Below, in pieces: positions 45,013 through 53,891 of a DNA stretch of 64,000 bases (its first letter is position 1; each line of letters begins with the position of its first letter). The position numbers and the translations under genes are program-made. Under the pieces are notes generated by a model. It was not told the origin of the DNA. It did not search any database and saw nothing but the letters and a program-made list of their open reading frames with translations. This DNA comes from DATARH01 sp963705325. Its GTDB lineage: Bacteria; Pseudomonadota; Alphaproteobacteria; ATCC43930; CGMCC-115725. The stretch spans positions 1,054,001 through 1,118,000 of the forward strand of contig OY970069.1 of assembly GCA_963705325.1 (NCBI GenBank), given 5' to 3'.

Positions 45013-46023
45013 ATGCCGATCGTTAATTCGTCACCGGCTAGGCGAGCGGCACGGATCGCGATGCTGATCTACCCGGGGGTGGCGCCGCTTGACGTCGCCG
45101 GTCCGTTGCAGGTGTTTGGCGTCGCAAACTTTCTGCGCAAACAACAATTGTATGACGTTATCACGGTAGCGCCGACCGCCGAACCGGTGCCGACCCGGCT
45201 CGGCTTTGCGTTCATGCCGAGCTGCGCGATGGGCGAATTGCCGCTGCCGGTCGATACGCTGCTGGTGTCTGGGGGCGGTGCGCCAGACTCGGGGACGCAG
45301 CCCGCAATCCTCGACTGGTTGCGCAAGGCAACACCACAAGCGCGTCGCTTTGGTTCGATCTGCACTGGCGCGTTCTCGCTTGGCGCCGCCGGCCTGCTCG
45401 ACGGCAAACGCGTGACAACGCATTGGGCCTTCGGCAAGGAACTCGCGCGACGCCATCCATCGGCGGTGGTGGAAATCGACCCGATCTTCATTTGCGACGG
45501 CAATCTCTACAGTTCCGCCGGTATTTCGGCGGGGATCGACCTTGCCCTGGCCCTGGTCGAGGAGGATCACGGCCGGGACTTCGCGTTGAGCATTGCCCGC
45601 TACCTCGTACTTTTTCTCAAGCGTTCAGGTGGACAGGCGCAGTTCTCGGCGCAGCTACGCGCGCAGTTTTCCACGGTTCCCGCCATCCAGCGGGTGCAGG
45701 AACATTGCCAGGCCAATCTCGACAGCGACCTGCGTGTCGGCAATTTGTGCAGGATCGCCGGGATGAGCGAGCGCAGCTTTGTCCGTAAGTTCCGCCAAGA
45801 AACCGGTCAGACGCCGGGCCATTACGTCATGACATCGCGGGTGGAGGCGGCGCGGCTGCTTTTGGGGGAGTCCAAACTCCCGATGAAAGCCGTTGCCCAG
45901 CGCAGCGGCTTCGGCTCAGTCGCCACGATGCGGCGCGCCTTTATGCTGTGCCTCGGCGTACACCCCCGGCAGTATCGGGTCAATTTCTCGGGCGCGACGG
46001 CGAGGCCTGATCTTGAGCAATGA
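45013..46023 (+). CDS. GlxA-family transcriptional regulator (DJ-1/PfpI domain plus AraC HTH)
   Basis: A 336-residue regulator. Residues about 13-180 form a DJ-1/PfpI domain with the elbow cysteine Cys117 (GSICTGAFSLG); residues about 225-325 form an AraC-type double helix-turn-helix (VGNLCRIAGMSERSFVRKFR and then TSRVEAARLLLGESKLPMKA, ending FMLCLGVHPRQYR). AAGG precedes ATG 45013. The DJ-1 domain probably senses a small nitrogen or carbon compound, as in other GlxA-type activators. The divergent TauE permease is the likely target. Confidence 0.9.
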   Translation: MPIVNSSPARRAARIAMLIYPGVAPLDVAGPLQVFGVANFLRKQQLYDVITVAPTAEPVPTRLGFAFMPSCAMGELPLPVDTLLVSGGGAPDSGTQPAILDWLRKATPQARRFGSICTGAFSLGAAGLLDGKRVTTHWAFGKELARRHPSAVVEIDPIFICDGNLYSSAGISAGIDLALALVEEDHGRDFALSIARYLVLFLKRSGGQAQFSAQLRAQFSTVPAIQRVQEHCQANLDSDLRVGNLCRIAGMSERSFVRKFRQETGQTPGHYVMTSRVEAARLLLGESKLPMKAVAQRSGFGSVATMRRAFMLCLGVHPRQYRVNFSGATARPDLEQ

Positions 46024-46171
46024 GTTCGACCGCTCATCCAGACAGAGAGCGCACATGATGGCGGAAACGGGGTGCCGGCTGGCATAACCGGCGCTTGAGG
46101 CGAAGGTTGGCTTCGGGTCGATTGAGCCAACCGATCGCCGTCATGAGAAATACCGGGTAGGGCGCAGCGCC

Positions 46172-46341
46172 GCCATGAACGCGGCGCCGCCTTCGTGGCG
46201 GCAGACGATGAGGCGCATCCGGTTGTTGCCGGCCATCGCGTTGGTAAAGCCGAGATAGCTCTCGCCCGGCACGCAATAGACGATGTCGATGTCGTGCGCT
46301 TCAAGGCTATCGACGATGGCGCGGCCGACGGTGTGGGGCAC
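46172..46341 (-). pseudogene. Truncated 5' copy of the ThDP enzyme gene at 42061-43710
   Basis: From GTG 46341 the 55 codons read PHTVGRAIVDSLEAHDIDIV and so on to HEGGAAFMAA, nearly identical to residues 2-57 of the intact ThDP protein about 2.6 kb away in the same orientation; the DNA differs at only a handful of positions. After that the sequence is unrelated and soon stops. The ATG of the full gene is GTG here. The upstream 45 bases are also weakly similar. The rest of the 523-base gap (46024-46546) has no other recognisable gene. Confidence 0.8.
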
Positions 46342-46546
46342 GGGATTCTCCGGAGGCTGTATCACTATGGCTTTATACAAGCTACGGGGACCAATCAGGA
46401 GGCTCACGCCCGCGCCAAAGAACAATAGAGCACTCGCGCCGCGCTCCGCCTTTGCTCTTATGACATTATGGTTGCGCAGCGGTAGAAATACTGGGCCGCA
46501 ACCCAACCCGCTCTTGTCTCGCCTTGTCGCCTAACGTAGAAGTTGT

Positions 46547-49500
46547 GTGGGGAATAACGCGGGGGCATCGGTGGGCACGATTGGGCGTGCGCTTGCAAGG
46601 AGCGCAACACTCGTCTGGGCATTCGTGATCGTGCTGCTTTCGGTCTCGTCCGCGCACGCGCTCAGCTCCACAACGACGACCGTGACATCGTCGCAGAACC
46701 CGAGCAGCTTCGGGCAGCCGGTCAATTTTACCGCCACCGTCACTGGAGCAGGCACGCCGACCGGGACAGTCACCTTCTTGCTCTCTGGTCCGGGGGGGTT
46801 CCTGTTCACAGATACCGAACCACTGAATCCGGGCGGTCAGGCCACGTCGGCTTTTGCCACCCCACCGGTGGGCGCTACCTCCGTGACTGCGACCTATAAC
46901 GGCGACATCAATTTTTCGTCCAGCAGCGGCAATATTTCCCAGATCGTCACCCCGGATGCCACGACGACGACGCTCGTCTCGTCCGCCAATCCCAGCGCCT
47001 TTGGCCAGCCGGTCACGATTACCGCGACGGTTACGCCGAACGCGCCCGGCTCTGGGTTCCCGGGCGGAACGGTGACGCTTTTCCTTGACGGAGTCCCGCA
47101 GGCCCCCGCACCCGTCGTCGGCGGGACCGCCACTTTTACCCTGGGCCTCAGTGCCGGCCTCCACTCCATCACTGCGGCATACTCCGGCGACACAAGTTTC
47201 AACGCGAGCAGCGCGACGCTGACGCAGACCGTCAACCAGGATTCCACGACGACGACGCTCGTCTCGTCCGCCAATCCCAGCGCCTTTGGCCAGCCGGTCA
47301 CGATTACCGCGACGGTTACGCCGAACGCGCCCGGCTCTGGGTTCCCGGGCGGAACGGTGACGCTTTTCCTTGACGGAGTCCCGCAGGCCCCCGCACCCGT
47401 CGTCGGCGGGACCGCCACTTTTACCCTGGGCCTCAGTGCCGGCCTCCACTCCATCACTGCGGCATACTCCGGCGACACAAGTTTCAACGCGAGCAGCGCG
47501 ACGCTGACGCAGACCGTCAACCAGGATTCCACGACGACGACGCTCGTCTCGTCCGTCAACCCCAGCGCCTTTGGCCAGCCGGTCACGTTCACCGGGACGG
47601 TGACGCCGAACGCGCCTGGCTCCGGATTCCCGGGTGGGACAATGACATTTTCCGTTGACGGAGTCCCGCAGGCCCCCGTGCCTGTCGTCGCCGGGACCGC
47701 CACTTTTACCGTCTCGGGATTGGGCGTCGGCCCTCACACCATCGTCGCGCAATATACCGGCGACAGTAGTTTTAATCCTAGCACCGCATCGCTGACGCAG
47801 ATCGTCAGCCCAGGGGTGACGCCCAGTACCACGGCGCTAAGCACGTCGACCAACCCGAGCCTCTCCGGACAGCCGGTGACCTTTACCGCGAATGTCAGCG
47901 GCGCCGGCGGTCCGCCGACCGGGACGGTGACCTTCAAGGACGGCGCAACGACGCTCGCGACGGTGACCCTCGTCGGGGGGAATGCATCGTTCACCACCTC
48001 GTCGCTCTCGGTGGGCGCCCACACGATCGTGGCGAGCTATAGCGGCGACCCGACTTTTAACTCCAGCACCGCCACCCTGTCGCAGAATGTGCTCGCCGGA
48101 GCGCAGCCCACGACCACGGCGCTGGCCTCGACCCCGAACCCGAGCGTCCACAACCAGCCGGTGACCTTTACCGCGACAGTTTCCTCGGGGGGCGGCACGC
48201 CGACCGGGACGGTGACCTTCCTCGATGCCGGCCAGGCGATCGGCACCGCGACGCTCGCCGCCGGGGTCGCGACCTTCACCACCTCGAGCTTGACCATCGG
48301 CACACACTCGATCACCGCCAGCTACGCCGGCGCCAACGCCTTCCTCGCCAGTACCTCGACGGCGCTGAGCCAGGCGGTCAACGTGCCGCTCGACAGCTTG
48401 AAGCTGCGCGCCTTGCAGGTGCAGGCGACGCAGATCGCCGCGCAGACCTCGGGCGAGGCGTTCAGCGAGGCGATCGCGGATGCGATCACCGATGGCTTCT
48501 CCGACGAGCCGTCCTTCGCGACGCCGAGCGCCAACGGCATCCATGTCAACCTCAGCGGTCAGCTCGCCGCCGGGCAACAATTGTCCGACAGCGCCGCCGC
48601 CGATATGCCCGATCCGGCGCTTGGCCGCGCCGCCGTGCTCAGCGATCTCGGCACGAAACCGGCGATGGGCACGTTTGCCGCGATGACGTCATCGCCGCAA
48701 ACGACGCGCGACCAACCGCCCGGCGCCGGGCCAACCAAACCGGGTGCCTCAAACCCTAACCAGGTGGCCGCGCTCGATCCAAAACAAACCGCCGCCGCGA
48801 CGACCCTGGTCGGACCGTCGCCCACCGCCTGGCAGGCCTGGGCCGACGTGCGCGGCTCGGGCTGGGACAATAGCGGCGCGGCGGGTGACATCCATGGGAC
48901 CCAAGTCAACACCCTTGTCGGCCTCACGCGCCGGCTCGCCCCCGACTTCCTCGTCGGCGCGCTCGCCGGCTACGAGCACTTCAACTACTCCTCGCAGCTC
49001 TTGAACGGGCGGCTCGAGGGCGACGGGTGGACAGTCGGCGGCTATCTCGGCTGGCGGCTCGACCCGCAGCTGCGCTTCGACGCGGCGGTGGCGCATTCCG
49101 GCGTCAACTACAACGGCGTCGCCGGGACGGCGTCGGGCTCGTTCCCGGGCAGCCGTTGGCTGGCCTCGGCGGGCCTCGCCGGCACCTACAAGCTGATGCC
49201 GTTCGAGCTCGAGCCGTCGGCTAAGGTATTCGCGCTGTGGGAGCATGAGGATCCCTATACCGACAGTCTTGGCACGCCACAGGCGGCGTTCCACTTCACC
49301 ACGGGGCGCGCCAGCAGCGGGCTCAAGGTCGCCTATCCGATGCCGCTGAGCGACGGCACAATCCTGCGGCCCTATCTCGGCTTCTATGGTGACTATTACT
49401 TCTCAAGCAACAACTCGAACACGGTGCTGGTCCCCAGCACCTTTATCCGCGGCGGCGCGGGGCGGGTCACCGCTGGCATCACCGCGCGCCTCGATAGCGG

Positions 49501-49990
49501 CGTCAAGCTGGCGCTGGGCGGCGAATATGGCGGGATCGGCAACGACTTCCAGAGCTGGACGGTGATGGGCCGGCTCAGCGTCCCGTTATCGACCTTGTTC
49601 GGTCTGCCGGAGCCGATGGCGGCCAGGGCCGTGCCGATGAAAGCTGCCGCGGCGATGCCGGCACGGCAAGTGGCCTCGCTGCAGCCCGTCACCGACGCGG
49701 CGACCGCACTCGTCGCGCGGAGCACGGACGCGCCGGCGATCCCGCCGGAGCGCATCGTCGTGCACTTCAGCAAGCACGCGTTGTTCCTGACCGCCGAAGG
49801 CCGCAAGGCGTTCGACCAGGCGGTTGCCGACATACTCGCCGGCAAGCCGGTCGAGATCGCGATCGACGGGTGCGACGCCGGGGCGGGACTTGCCGAGGGC
49901 ACCTTATGCGCCCGCCGTCAGACGACGTTGCAGCAACTACTCGCCGCGCAGGGCCTGCCAAACCCGAGCCAATTGCTGACGCGGCCGTAA
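46547..49990 (+). CDS. Ig-like repeat autotransporter with a C-terminal OmpA-like extension
   Basis: An 1147-residue secreted protein. Signal peptide: residues 1 to about 38, ending SAHA. Residues ~40-610 are six Ig-like repeats (Big_3_5 type) of about 95 residues, each with TTTTLVSS..NPS..GQPVT and a later GDT(S/T)F segment; repeats two and three are identical. A threonine/proline-rich linker leads to an autotransporter-type beta-barrel (about 760-1020, from AWQAWADVRG to GRLSVPLSTLF). A further 125 residues follow, ending in an OmpA-like domain (about 1065-1147, RIVVHFSKHALFLTAEG...LCARRQTTL). Surface adhesion by the repeats is inferred. Start GTG 46547 is uncertain; GTG 46571 is an alternative. 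Confidence 0.82.
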   Translation: MGNNAGASVGTIGRALARSATLVWAFVIVLLSVSSAHALSSTTTTVTSSQNPSSFGQPVNFTATVTGAGTPTGTVTFLLSGPGGFLFTDTEPLNPGGQATSAFATPPVGATSVTATYNGDINFSSSSGNISQIVTPDATTTTLVSSANPSAFGQPVTITATVTPNAPGSGFPGGTVTLFLDGVPQAPAPVVGGTATFTLGLSAGLHSITAAYSGDTSFNASSATLTQTVNQDSTTTTLVSSANPSAFGQPVTITATVTPNAPGSGFPGGTVTLFLDGVPQAPAPVVGGTATFTLGLSAGLHSITAAYSGDTSFNASSATLTQTVNQDSTTTTLVSSVNPSAFGQPVTFTGTVTPNAPGSGFPGGTMTFSVDGVPQAPVPVVAGTATFTVSGLGVGPHTIVAQYTGDSSFNPSTASLTQIVSPGVTPSTTALSTSTNPSLSGQPVTFTANVSGAGGPPTGTVTFKDGATTLATVTLVGGNASFTTSSLSVGAHTIVASYSGDPTFNSSTATLSQNVLAGAQPTTTALASTPNPSVHNQPVTFTATVSSGGGTPTGTVTFLDAGQAIGTATLAAGVATFTTSSLTIGTHSITASYAGANAFLASTSTALSQAVNVPLDSLKLRALQVQATQIAAQTSGEAFSEAIADAITDGFSDEPSFATPSANGIHVNLSGQLAAGQQLSDSAAADMPDPALGRAAVLSDLGTKPAMGTFAAMTSSPQTTRDQPPGAGPTKPGASNPNQVAALDPKQTAAATTLVGPSPTAWQAWADVRGSGWDNSGAAGDIHGTQVNTLVGLTRRLAPDFLVGALAGYEHFNYSSQLLNGRLEGDGWTVGGYLGWRLDPQLRFDAAVAHSGVNYNGVAGTASGSFPGSRWLASAGLAGTYKLMPFELEPSAKVFALWEHEDPYTDSLGTPQAAFHFTTGRASSGLKVAYPMPLSDGTILRPYLGFYGDYYFSSNNSNTVLVPSTFIRGGAGRVTAGITARLDSGVKLALGGEYGGIGNDFQSWTVMGRLSVPLSTLFGLPEPMAARAVPMKAAAAMPARQVASLQPVTDAATALVARSTDAPAIPPERIVVHFSKHALFLTAEGRKAFDQAVADILAGKPVEIAIDGCDAGAGLAEGTLCARRQTTLQQLLAAQGLPNPSQLLTRP
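46961..47530 (+). repeat. Two identical 285-bp tandem units inside the autotransporter gene
   Basis: Units 46961-47245 and 47246-47530 encode the same 95 residues; reading along them I see no base difference. A third, diverged unit starts at 47531 with the same ACGACGACGACGCTCGTCTC. Such units can expand or contract by recombination. Confidence 0.88.
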
Positions 49991-50013
49991 CGCGGACGCC
50001 GCGCAAACGAGAA

Positions 50014-50038
50014 CGGCCGGCGGGAACACCGCCGGCCG
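50014..50038. terminator. Perfect hairpin between converging autotransporter and XRE genes
   Basis: CGGCCGGCGG-GAACA-CCGCCGGCCG: a 10-bp perfect GC-rich stem 24 bases after the autotransporter stop and 49 bases before the XRE gene's stop. It can serve both strands. Confidence 0.7.
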
Positions 50039-50086
50039 CTTCGTGTCAGCCCCTAGCCGGGACGAGCCCGGCCTTCGGTTCGCCGA

Positions 50087-50458
50087 TTAGCGTCCCGCGA
50101 GAACGCGGGCCAGTTGGCTCACCGCCTCCTGGTGCTTCTCGTTCTGGATCTCGGCGAAATTGCGCGCGATCTCCAGCAGCATCCGCTGATGCGGCGCGAC
50201 CGGGCGGGGCGTTTCCTCGCCGAGGCCTTCGTAGAAATACGTGATCGGCGCATTCAGCACGCGCGCGATCTCGTACAGCCGGCCCGCCGAGACGCGGTTG
50301 ATGCCGCGCTCGTACTTGTGAGCCTGCTGGTAGGTAACGCCGATCATCTCGGCCAACTGTTGCTGGGTCAGGCCGAGCATGATACGCCGTTCGCGGATAC
50401 GCCCGCCAACGAAGTCATCGATCGCTCCGGTCGACCGCCCTCTCTTGGGTTTTGCCAT
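50087..50458 (-). CDS. XRE-family helix-turn-helix regulator
   Basis: A 123-residue regulator. Residues about 19-72 form a Cro/cI helix-turn-helix (RIRERRIMLGLTQQQLAEMI, then VTYQQAHKYERG); the C-terminal third is a helical tail (HQRMLLEIARNFAEIQNEK) likely used in dimerisation. The layout matches a group of short alphaproteobacterial XRE regulators found near the chromosome's housekeeping genes. Its 5' side faces the dehydratase gene across 326 bases. Confidence 0.88.
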   Translation of the reverse strand: MAKPKRGRSTGAIDDFVGGRIRERRIMLGLTQQQLAEMIGVTYQQAHKYERGINRVSAGRLYEIARVLNAPITYFYEGLGEETPRPVAPHQRMLLEIARNFAEIQNEKHQEAVSQLARVLAGR

Positions 50459-50784
50459 GGCACTCCACCTTCCACTCGTTAACCCGGCACGCTTGCAGCA
50501 CTGCGGGGGGATATACGGTCTTCCCGGTCAACGCCAAAAAGTTGCGGGAATTCCCATGTGCTCAATGTAGTCACCAATCCGGTTAAAATCAATGCAAGTG
50601 TAGATACATTCGCGCGAATTTCTCAGGCGCGAATAGTGTTGCCGAAAATCCTCACTTCGAACATAGCACAAGACAAGGGTTTCCGCGGGTGTTGAAGGAT
50701 ATGTGGCGATAGGGCCACTATCGACTTAAGTTCTGGCAAGGTGCCGATCAAGCTACTGTTACTTTCTGTTACCGGGAGATAGAA
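50459..50784. other. Divergent intergenic region with several dyads
   Basis: AT-richer than its neighbours. It holds ATTCGCGC-N11-GCGCGAAT (50608-50634), CGATAG-GGCCA-CTATCG (50707-50723) and a direct CTGTTAC pair near 50755-50772. It must contain promoters for both the XRE gene and the dehydratase gene; the dyads are candidate operators. No small gene is apparent. Confidence 0.5.
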
Positions 50785-52491
50785 ATGAGCGATCCCATCG
50801 GTCTGGCGCGCGGCCTCACCAATTACGGCGACCCCGATTTCGCGCTTTACTTGCGGCGATCGTTCGCGCGCTCGATGGGCTATTCGCTCGACATGCTGTC
50901 GCGCCCCGTCATCGGGATCGCCGACAGCCGTTCCGGCTTCAACAATTGCCACCGCCATTTTCCCGAGCTGATCGAGGCGGTAAAGCGCGGCGTGCTCGCC
51001 GCCGGCGGGCTGCCGCTGGTGTTCCCGACGATCTCGCTGGGCGAGGTGTTCCTCAGCCCGACCAGCCTGATGTTCCGCAATCTGATGGCGATCGATACCG
51101 AGGAGATGATCCGCGCCCAGCCGATGGACGCGGTGGTGCTGGTCGGCGGCTGCGACAAAACCGTGCCGGCGCAGCTGATGGGCGCGGTCTCGGCCAACCG
51201 GCCGGCGATCCAGCTTGTCGCCGGGCCGATGATGACCTCGCGCTATCAGGGCGAGCGGCTCGGCGCCTGCACCGATTGCCGCCGCTTCTGGGCCAAGTAC
51301 CGTGCCGGCGAGGTGTCGAGCGAGGAGATCCAGGAGATCGAAGGCAATCTCGCGACCACCGCCGGCACCTGCGCGGTGATGGGCACGGCGAGCACGATGG
51401 CCTCGGTCGCGGAAGCGCTCGGCATGATCCTCCCCGGCAGCGCGGCGATCCCGGCGGTACACGCCGACCGGCTGCGCGCCGCCGAGGCGACCGGGCGCGC
51501 GGCGATGGCGCTGGCAGCAAGCAAGACGACGCCCGACAAGATCGTCACCGAGAAATCGGTCGAGAACGCGCTTCGTGTGCTGATGGCGATCGGCGGTTCG
51601 ACCAACGCGGTGTTGCACCTGAGCGCGGTCGCGGGACGCGCGGGCATCGACATCCCGCTGCCGCGGCTCAACGAGATCAGCGACACCACGCCGGTGCTGG
51701 TCGATTTGAAACCGACCGGGCCGCATTACATGGAGGATCTGTTCGCCGCCGGCGGCGTCGGCGCGGTGTTGCGCGAGTTGCAGCCGATGCTGCACCTCGA
51801 TTGCCTGACGGTCGCGGGCGAAACCTTGGGCGAAAGGCTCGCCGCACCGGCGGGACCGGTCGACCGCAATGTGGTGAAGCCGCTCGCCGACCCGCTGCAG
51901 CCGGTCGGCGGCCTGGTGGCCCTCTTCGGCTCGCTGGCGCCGAAGGGCGCGATCTTCAAGCGATCGGCCGCCGACCCCAAGCTGTTCGAGAAGGAAGGCC
52001 GCGCGGTCGTGTTCACTTCGCTCGAGGATTTGTCGGCGCGCATCGACGATCCGGCGCTCGACGTGACCCCAGACGATTTCCTGGTGCTGCAGAATGCCGG
52101 ACCGCTGTCGCCGTCGGGCATGCCCGAGGCCGGCTACCTGCCGATCCCGCAGAAACTGGCGCGCGCCGGGATCAAGGACATGGTGCGCATCTCCGACGCA
52201 CGGATGAGCGGCACCGCCTATGGCTCGATCGTCCTTCACGTGACACCCGACGCGGCATCGGGGGGGCCGCTCGCCAAAGTGAGGAACGGCGACCGCATCC
52301 GCCTCTCGGTCGAGAAGCGCCGCATCGACCTGCTGGTTTCCGACGAGGAGCTGGCGCACCGGCCGGTCAGCCCGCCACCGGTGCCCGAGCGCGGCTATGC
52401 GCGGCTCTACCGCAACCAGGTGCTGCAGGCCGACAAGGGTTGCGACTTCGACTTCCTGCGCAAGAAGCCGACCGGGGTGGAGGCGATCTAG
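50785..52491 (+). CDS. IlvD/Edd-family dehydratase (sugar-acid dehydratase type)
   Basis: A 568-residue iron-sulfur dehydratase. Cluster cysteines are Cys55 (NNCHRHF), Cys123 (GGCDKTVPA) and Cys196 (GTCAVMGTA), the set used by [2Fe-2S] arabonate/xylonate-type dehydratases. Met/Asp-rich segments such as GGSTNAVLHL and DARMSGTAYGSIVLHV follow as usual. GGGAGATAGAA precedes ATG 50785. The family dehydrates sugar acids or dihydroxy acids to 2-keto acids; sequence features lean to a sugar acid rather than valine biosynthesis. A CaiB-type CoA-transferase gene follows 51 bases later. Confidence 0.92.
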   Translation: MSDPIGLARGLTNYGDPDFALYLRRSFARSMGYSLDMLSRPVIGIADSRSGFNNCHRHFPELIEAVKRGVLAAGGLPLVFPTISLGEVFLSPTSLMFRNLMAIDTEEMIRAQPMDAVVLVGGCDKTVPAQLMGAVSANRPAIQLVAGPMMTSRYQGERLGACTDCRRFWAKYRAGEVSSEEIQEIEGNLATTAGTCAVMGTASTMASVAEALGMILPGSAAIPAVHADRLRAAEATGRAAMALAASKTTPDKIVTEKSVENALRVLMAIGGSTNAVLHLSAVAGRAGIDIPLPRLNEISDTTPVLVDLKPTGPHYMEDLFAAGGVGAVLRELQPMLHLDCLTVAGETLGERLAAPAGPVDRNVVKPLADPLQPVGGLVALFGSLAPKGAIFKRSAADPKLFEKEGRAVVFTSLEDLSARIDDPALDVTPDDFLVLQNAGPLSPSGMPEAGYLPIPQKLARAGIKDMVRISDARMSGTAYGSIVLHVTPDAASGGPLAKVRNGDRIRLSVEKRRIDLLVSDEELAHRPVSPPPVPERGYARLYRNQVLQADKGCDFDFLRKKPTGVEAI

Positions 52492-52542
52492 GCGCGACCG
52501 GCTTGCGCCGGGAAGCGGCGGCGGCGCAGAATTCCCGTCGCC

Positions 52543-53769
52543 ATGCCGACGACACCGCCAGAGACGCCGCGCCTGCCGCGAGCCATGCCCCTTAGCGGCA
52601 TTACCGTCATCGATTTTGGACAGATCTTTCAGGGCCCCTACGCGACGCTGCTGCTGGCGAAGGCGGGCGCCAACGTGATCAAGATCGAGCCGCCGCACGG
52701 CGAGCCGTTGCGGCGCCGCGCCGCGCCGGGGAAGAGCGCGACCCTGCCCTTCGCCATGCTCAACCAGAACAAGCGCGCGGTCAGCCTCAACCTCAAGCAC
52801 CCGAAGGGCCGCGAGCTGCTGTTTGAGATGGTTCGCCGTGCGGACGTGCTGCTGGAGAATTTCTCGCCCGGCACGATGGACGATCTCGGCGTCGGCTGGA
52901 GCGTGCTGAAGGAGATCAACCCGCGCCTCATCTACGCCACCGGCACCGGGTTCGGGATTTCCGGCCCCGACCGCGACAATCTGGCGATGGACCTGACGAT
53001 CCAGGCCGCCTCGGGGATCATGAGCGTCACCGGCGCGCCCGACGGGCCACCGATGAAGGCCGGCCCGACCCTCGTGGATTTCATGGGCGGCATCCACCTC
53101 TACGGCGCGATCATGACCGCGCTTTACGAGCGCGAGCGGAGCGGCGAGGGAAGGCTCGTCGAGGTGGCGATGCAGGAGACGGTGTATTCGAGCCTCGCCG
53201 CCAGCTTCGAGTACTACCACCGCACCGGCAACCCGCCGCCGCGCGCCGGCAACCGCCAGGCCGGGCTATCATCGACCCCGTACAACGTCTATCCGTGCAG
53301 CGACGGACATGCCGCAATCCATGTCGTCACCGAGGGGCACTGGACGAACCTGATCAAGGCGATGGGGCGCGAGGAGCTGGATGAGGACCCGCGCTTCAAG
53401 ACCAACGCCGACCGGGTCGCGCATATGGACGAGACCGACGAAGTGGTCAGCGAATGGACCCGCACGCTCCCCAAGATGGAGGTATTCGCGCGGCTCAAGG
53501 CCGGGCGGGTGCCGTGCGCCCCGGTGCGCACCGCGCCCGAGGTGATGCACGACAGGCACATGCACGAACGCGGCATGCTGGTCGAAGTCGAGCACCCCGA
53601 GCTCGGCACCATCACTGTGCCAACGTCGCCGCTCAGGCTGCATGGGCTGCCGCCGGAGCCGAGCCGCCCGAGCCCCAAAATCGGCCAGCACAACGAGGAG
53701 ATTTACGGCGGCTGGCTCGGCCTGTCGGCCGAGGAACTGGTTGCACTCAAGGAAGCGGGGGCGATCTAG
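52543..53769 (+). CDS. CaiB/BaiF-family (family III) CoA-transferase
   Basis: A 408-residue enzyme. VIDFGQIFQGPYATLLLAKAGANVIKIE near the start, the catalytic Asp150 (NLAMDLTIQA) and the C-terminal PSPKIGQHNEEIYGGWLG are the family III signature. It moves CoA between carboxylic acids through an aspartyl-CoA intermediate. An alternative start at ATG 52585 would remove 14 leader residues. The dehydratase lies upstream on the same strand. The substrates cannot be told, but the dehydratase plus CoA-transferase pair suggests activation of a hydroxy or keto acid. Confidence 0.9.
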   Translation: MPTTPPETPRLPRAMPLSGITVIDFGQIFQGPYATLLLAKAGANVIKIEPPHGEPLRRRAAPGKSATLPFAMLNQNKRAVSLNLKHPKGRELLFEMVRRADVLLENFSPGTMDDLGVGWSVLKEINPRLIYATGTGFGISGPDRDNLAMDLTIQAASGIMSVTGAPDGPPMKAGPTLVDFMGGIHLYGAIMTALYERERSGEGRLVEVAMQETVYSSLAASFEYYHRTGNPPPRAGNRQAGLSSTPYNVYPCSDGHAAIHVVTEGHWTNLIKAMGREELDEDPRFKTNADRVAHMDETDEVVSEWTRTLPKMEVFARLKAGRVPCAPVRTAPEVMHDRHMHERGMLVEVEHPELGTITVPTSPLRLHGLPPEPSRPSPKIGQHNEEIYGGWLGLSAEELVALKEAGAI

Positions 53770-53780
53770 AATACAGAGAC

Positions 53781-53865
53781 GTCATTGCGAGCGGAGCGAA
53801 GCAATCTCTTGCCGTCGTATCGAACCTTCGAAATTGCTTCGTCACCTGCGGTTCCTCGCAATGAC
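53781..53865. repeat. TCATTGCGAG/CTCGCAATGA palindromic repeat, copy E
   Basis: An inverted repeat of about 85 bases: GTCATTGCGAGCGGAGCGAA at left, AGCAATCTCT and AATTGCTTCG inside, CCTCGCAATGAC at right. It lies between the CaiB and serine hydrolase genes, ending 26 bases before the latter's start. Confidence 0.85.
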
Positions 53866-53891
53866 ACCAGGATCAAGTTAAGGAGGCATAC

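Noticed and set aside
46961..47530. Possible CRISPR or satellite array
   Set aside because: The 285-bp units are in frame, encode Ig-like domains and have no spacer structure.
46466..47752. Antisense open frames with repeated segments over the autotransporter gene
   Set aside because: The repetition only mirrors the 285-bp units of the real gene on the other strand; there is no start signal or family match.
50623..53220. An 865-codon open frame on the minus strand
   Set aside because: It runs antisense to the dehydratase and CaiB genes, is very rich in Arg, His and Gly, and matches no family. Long antisense frames are expected in GC-rich DNA with strong codon bias.
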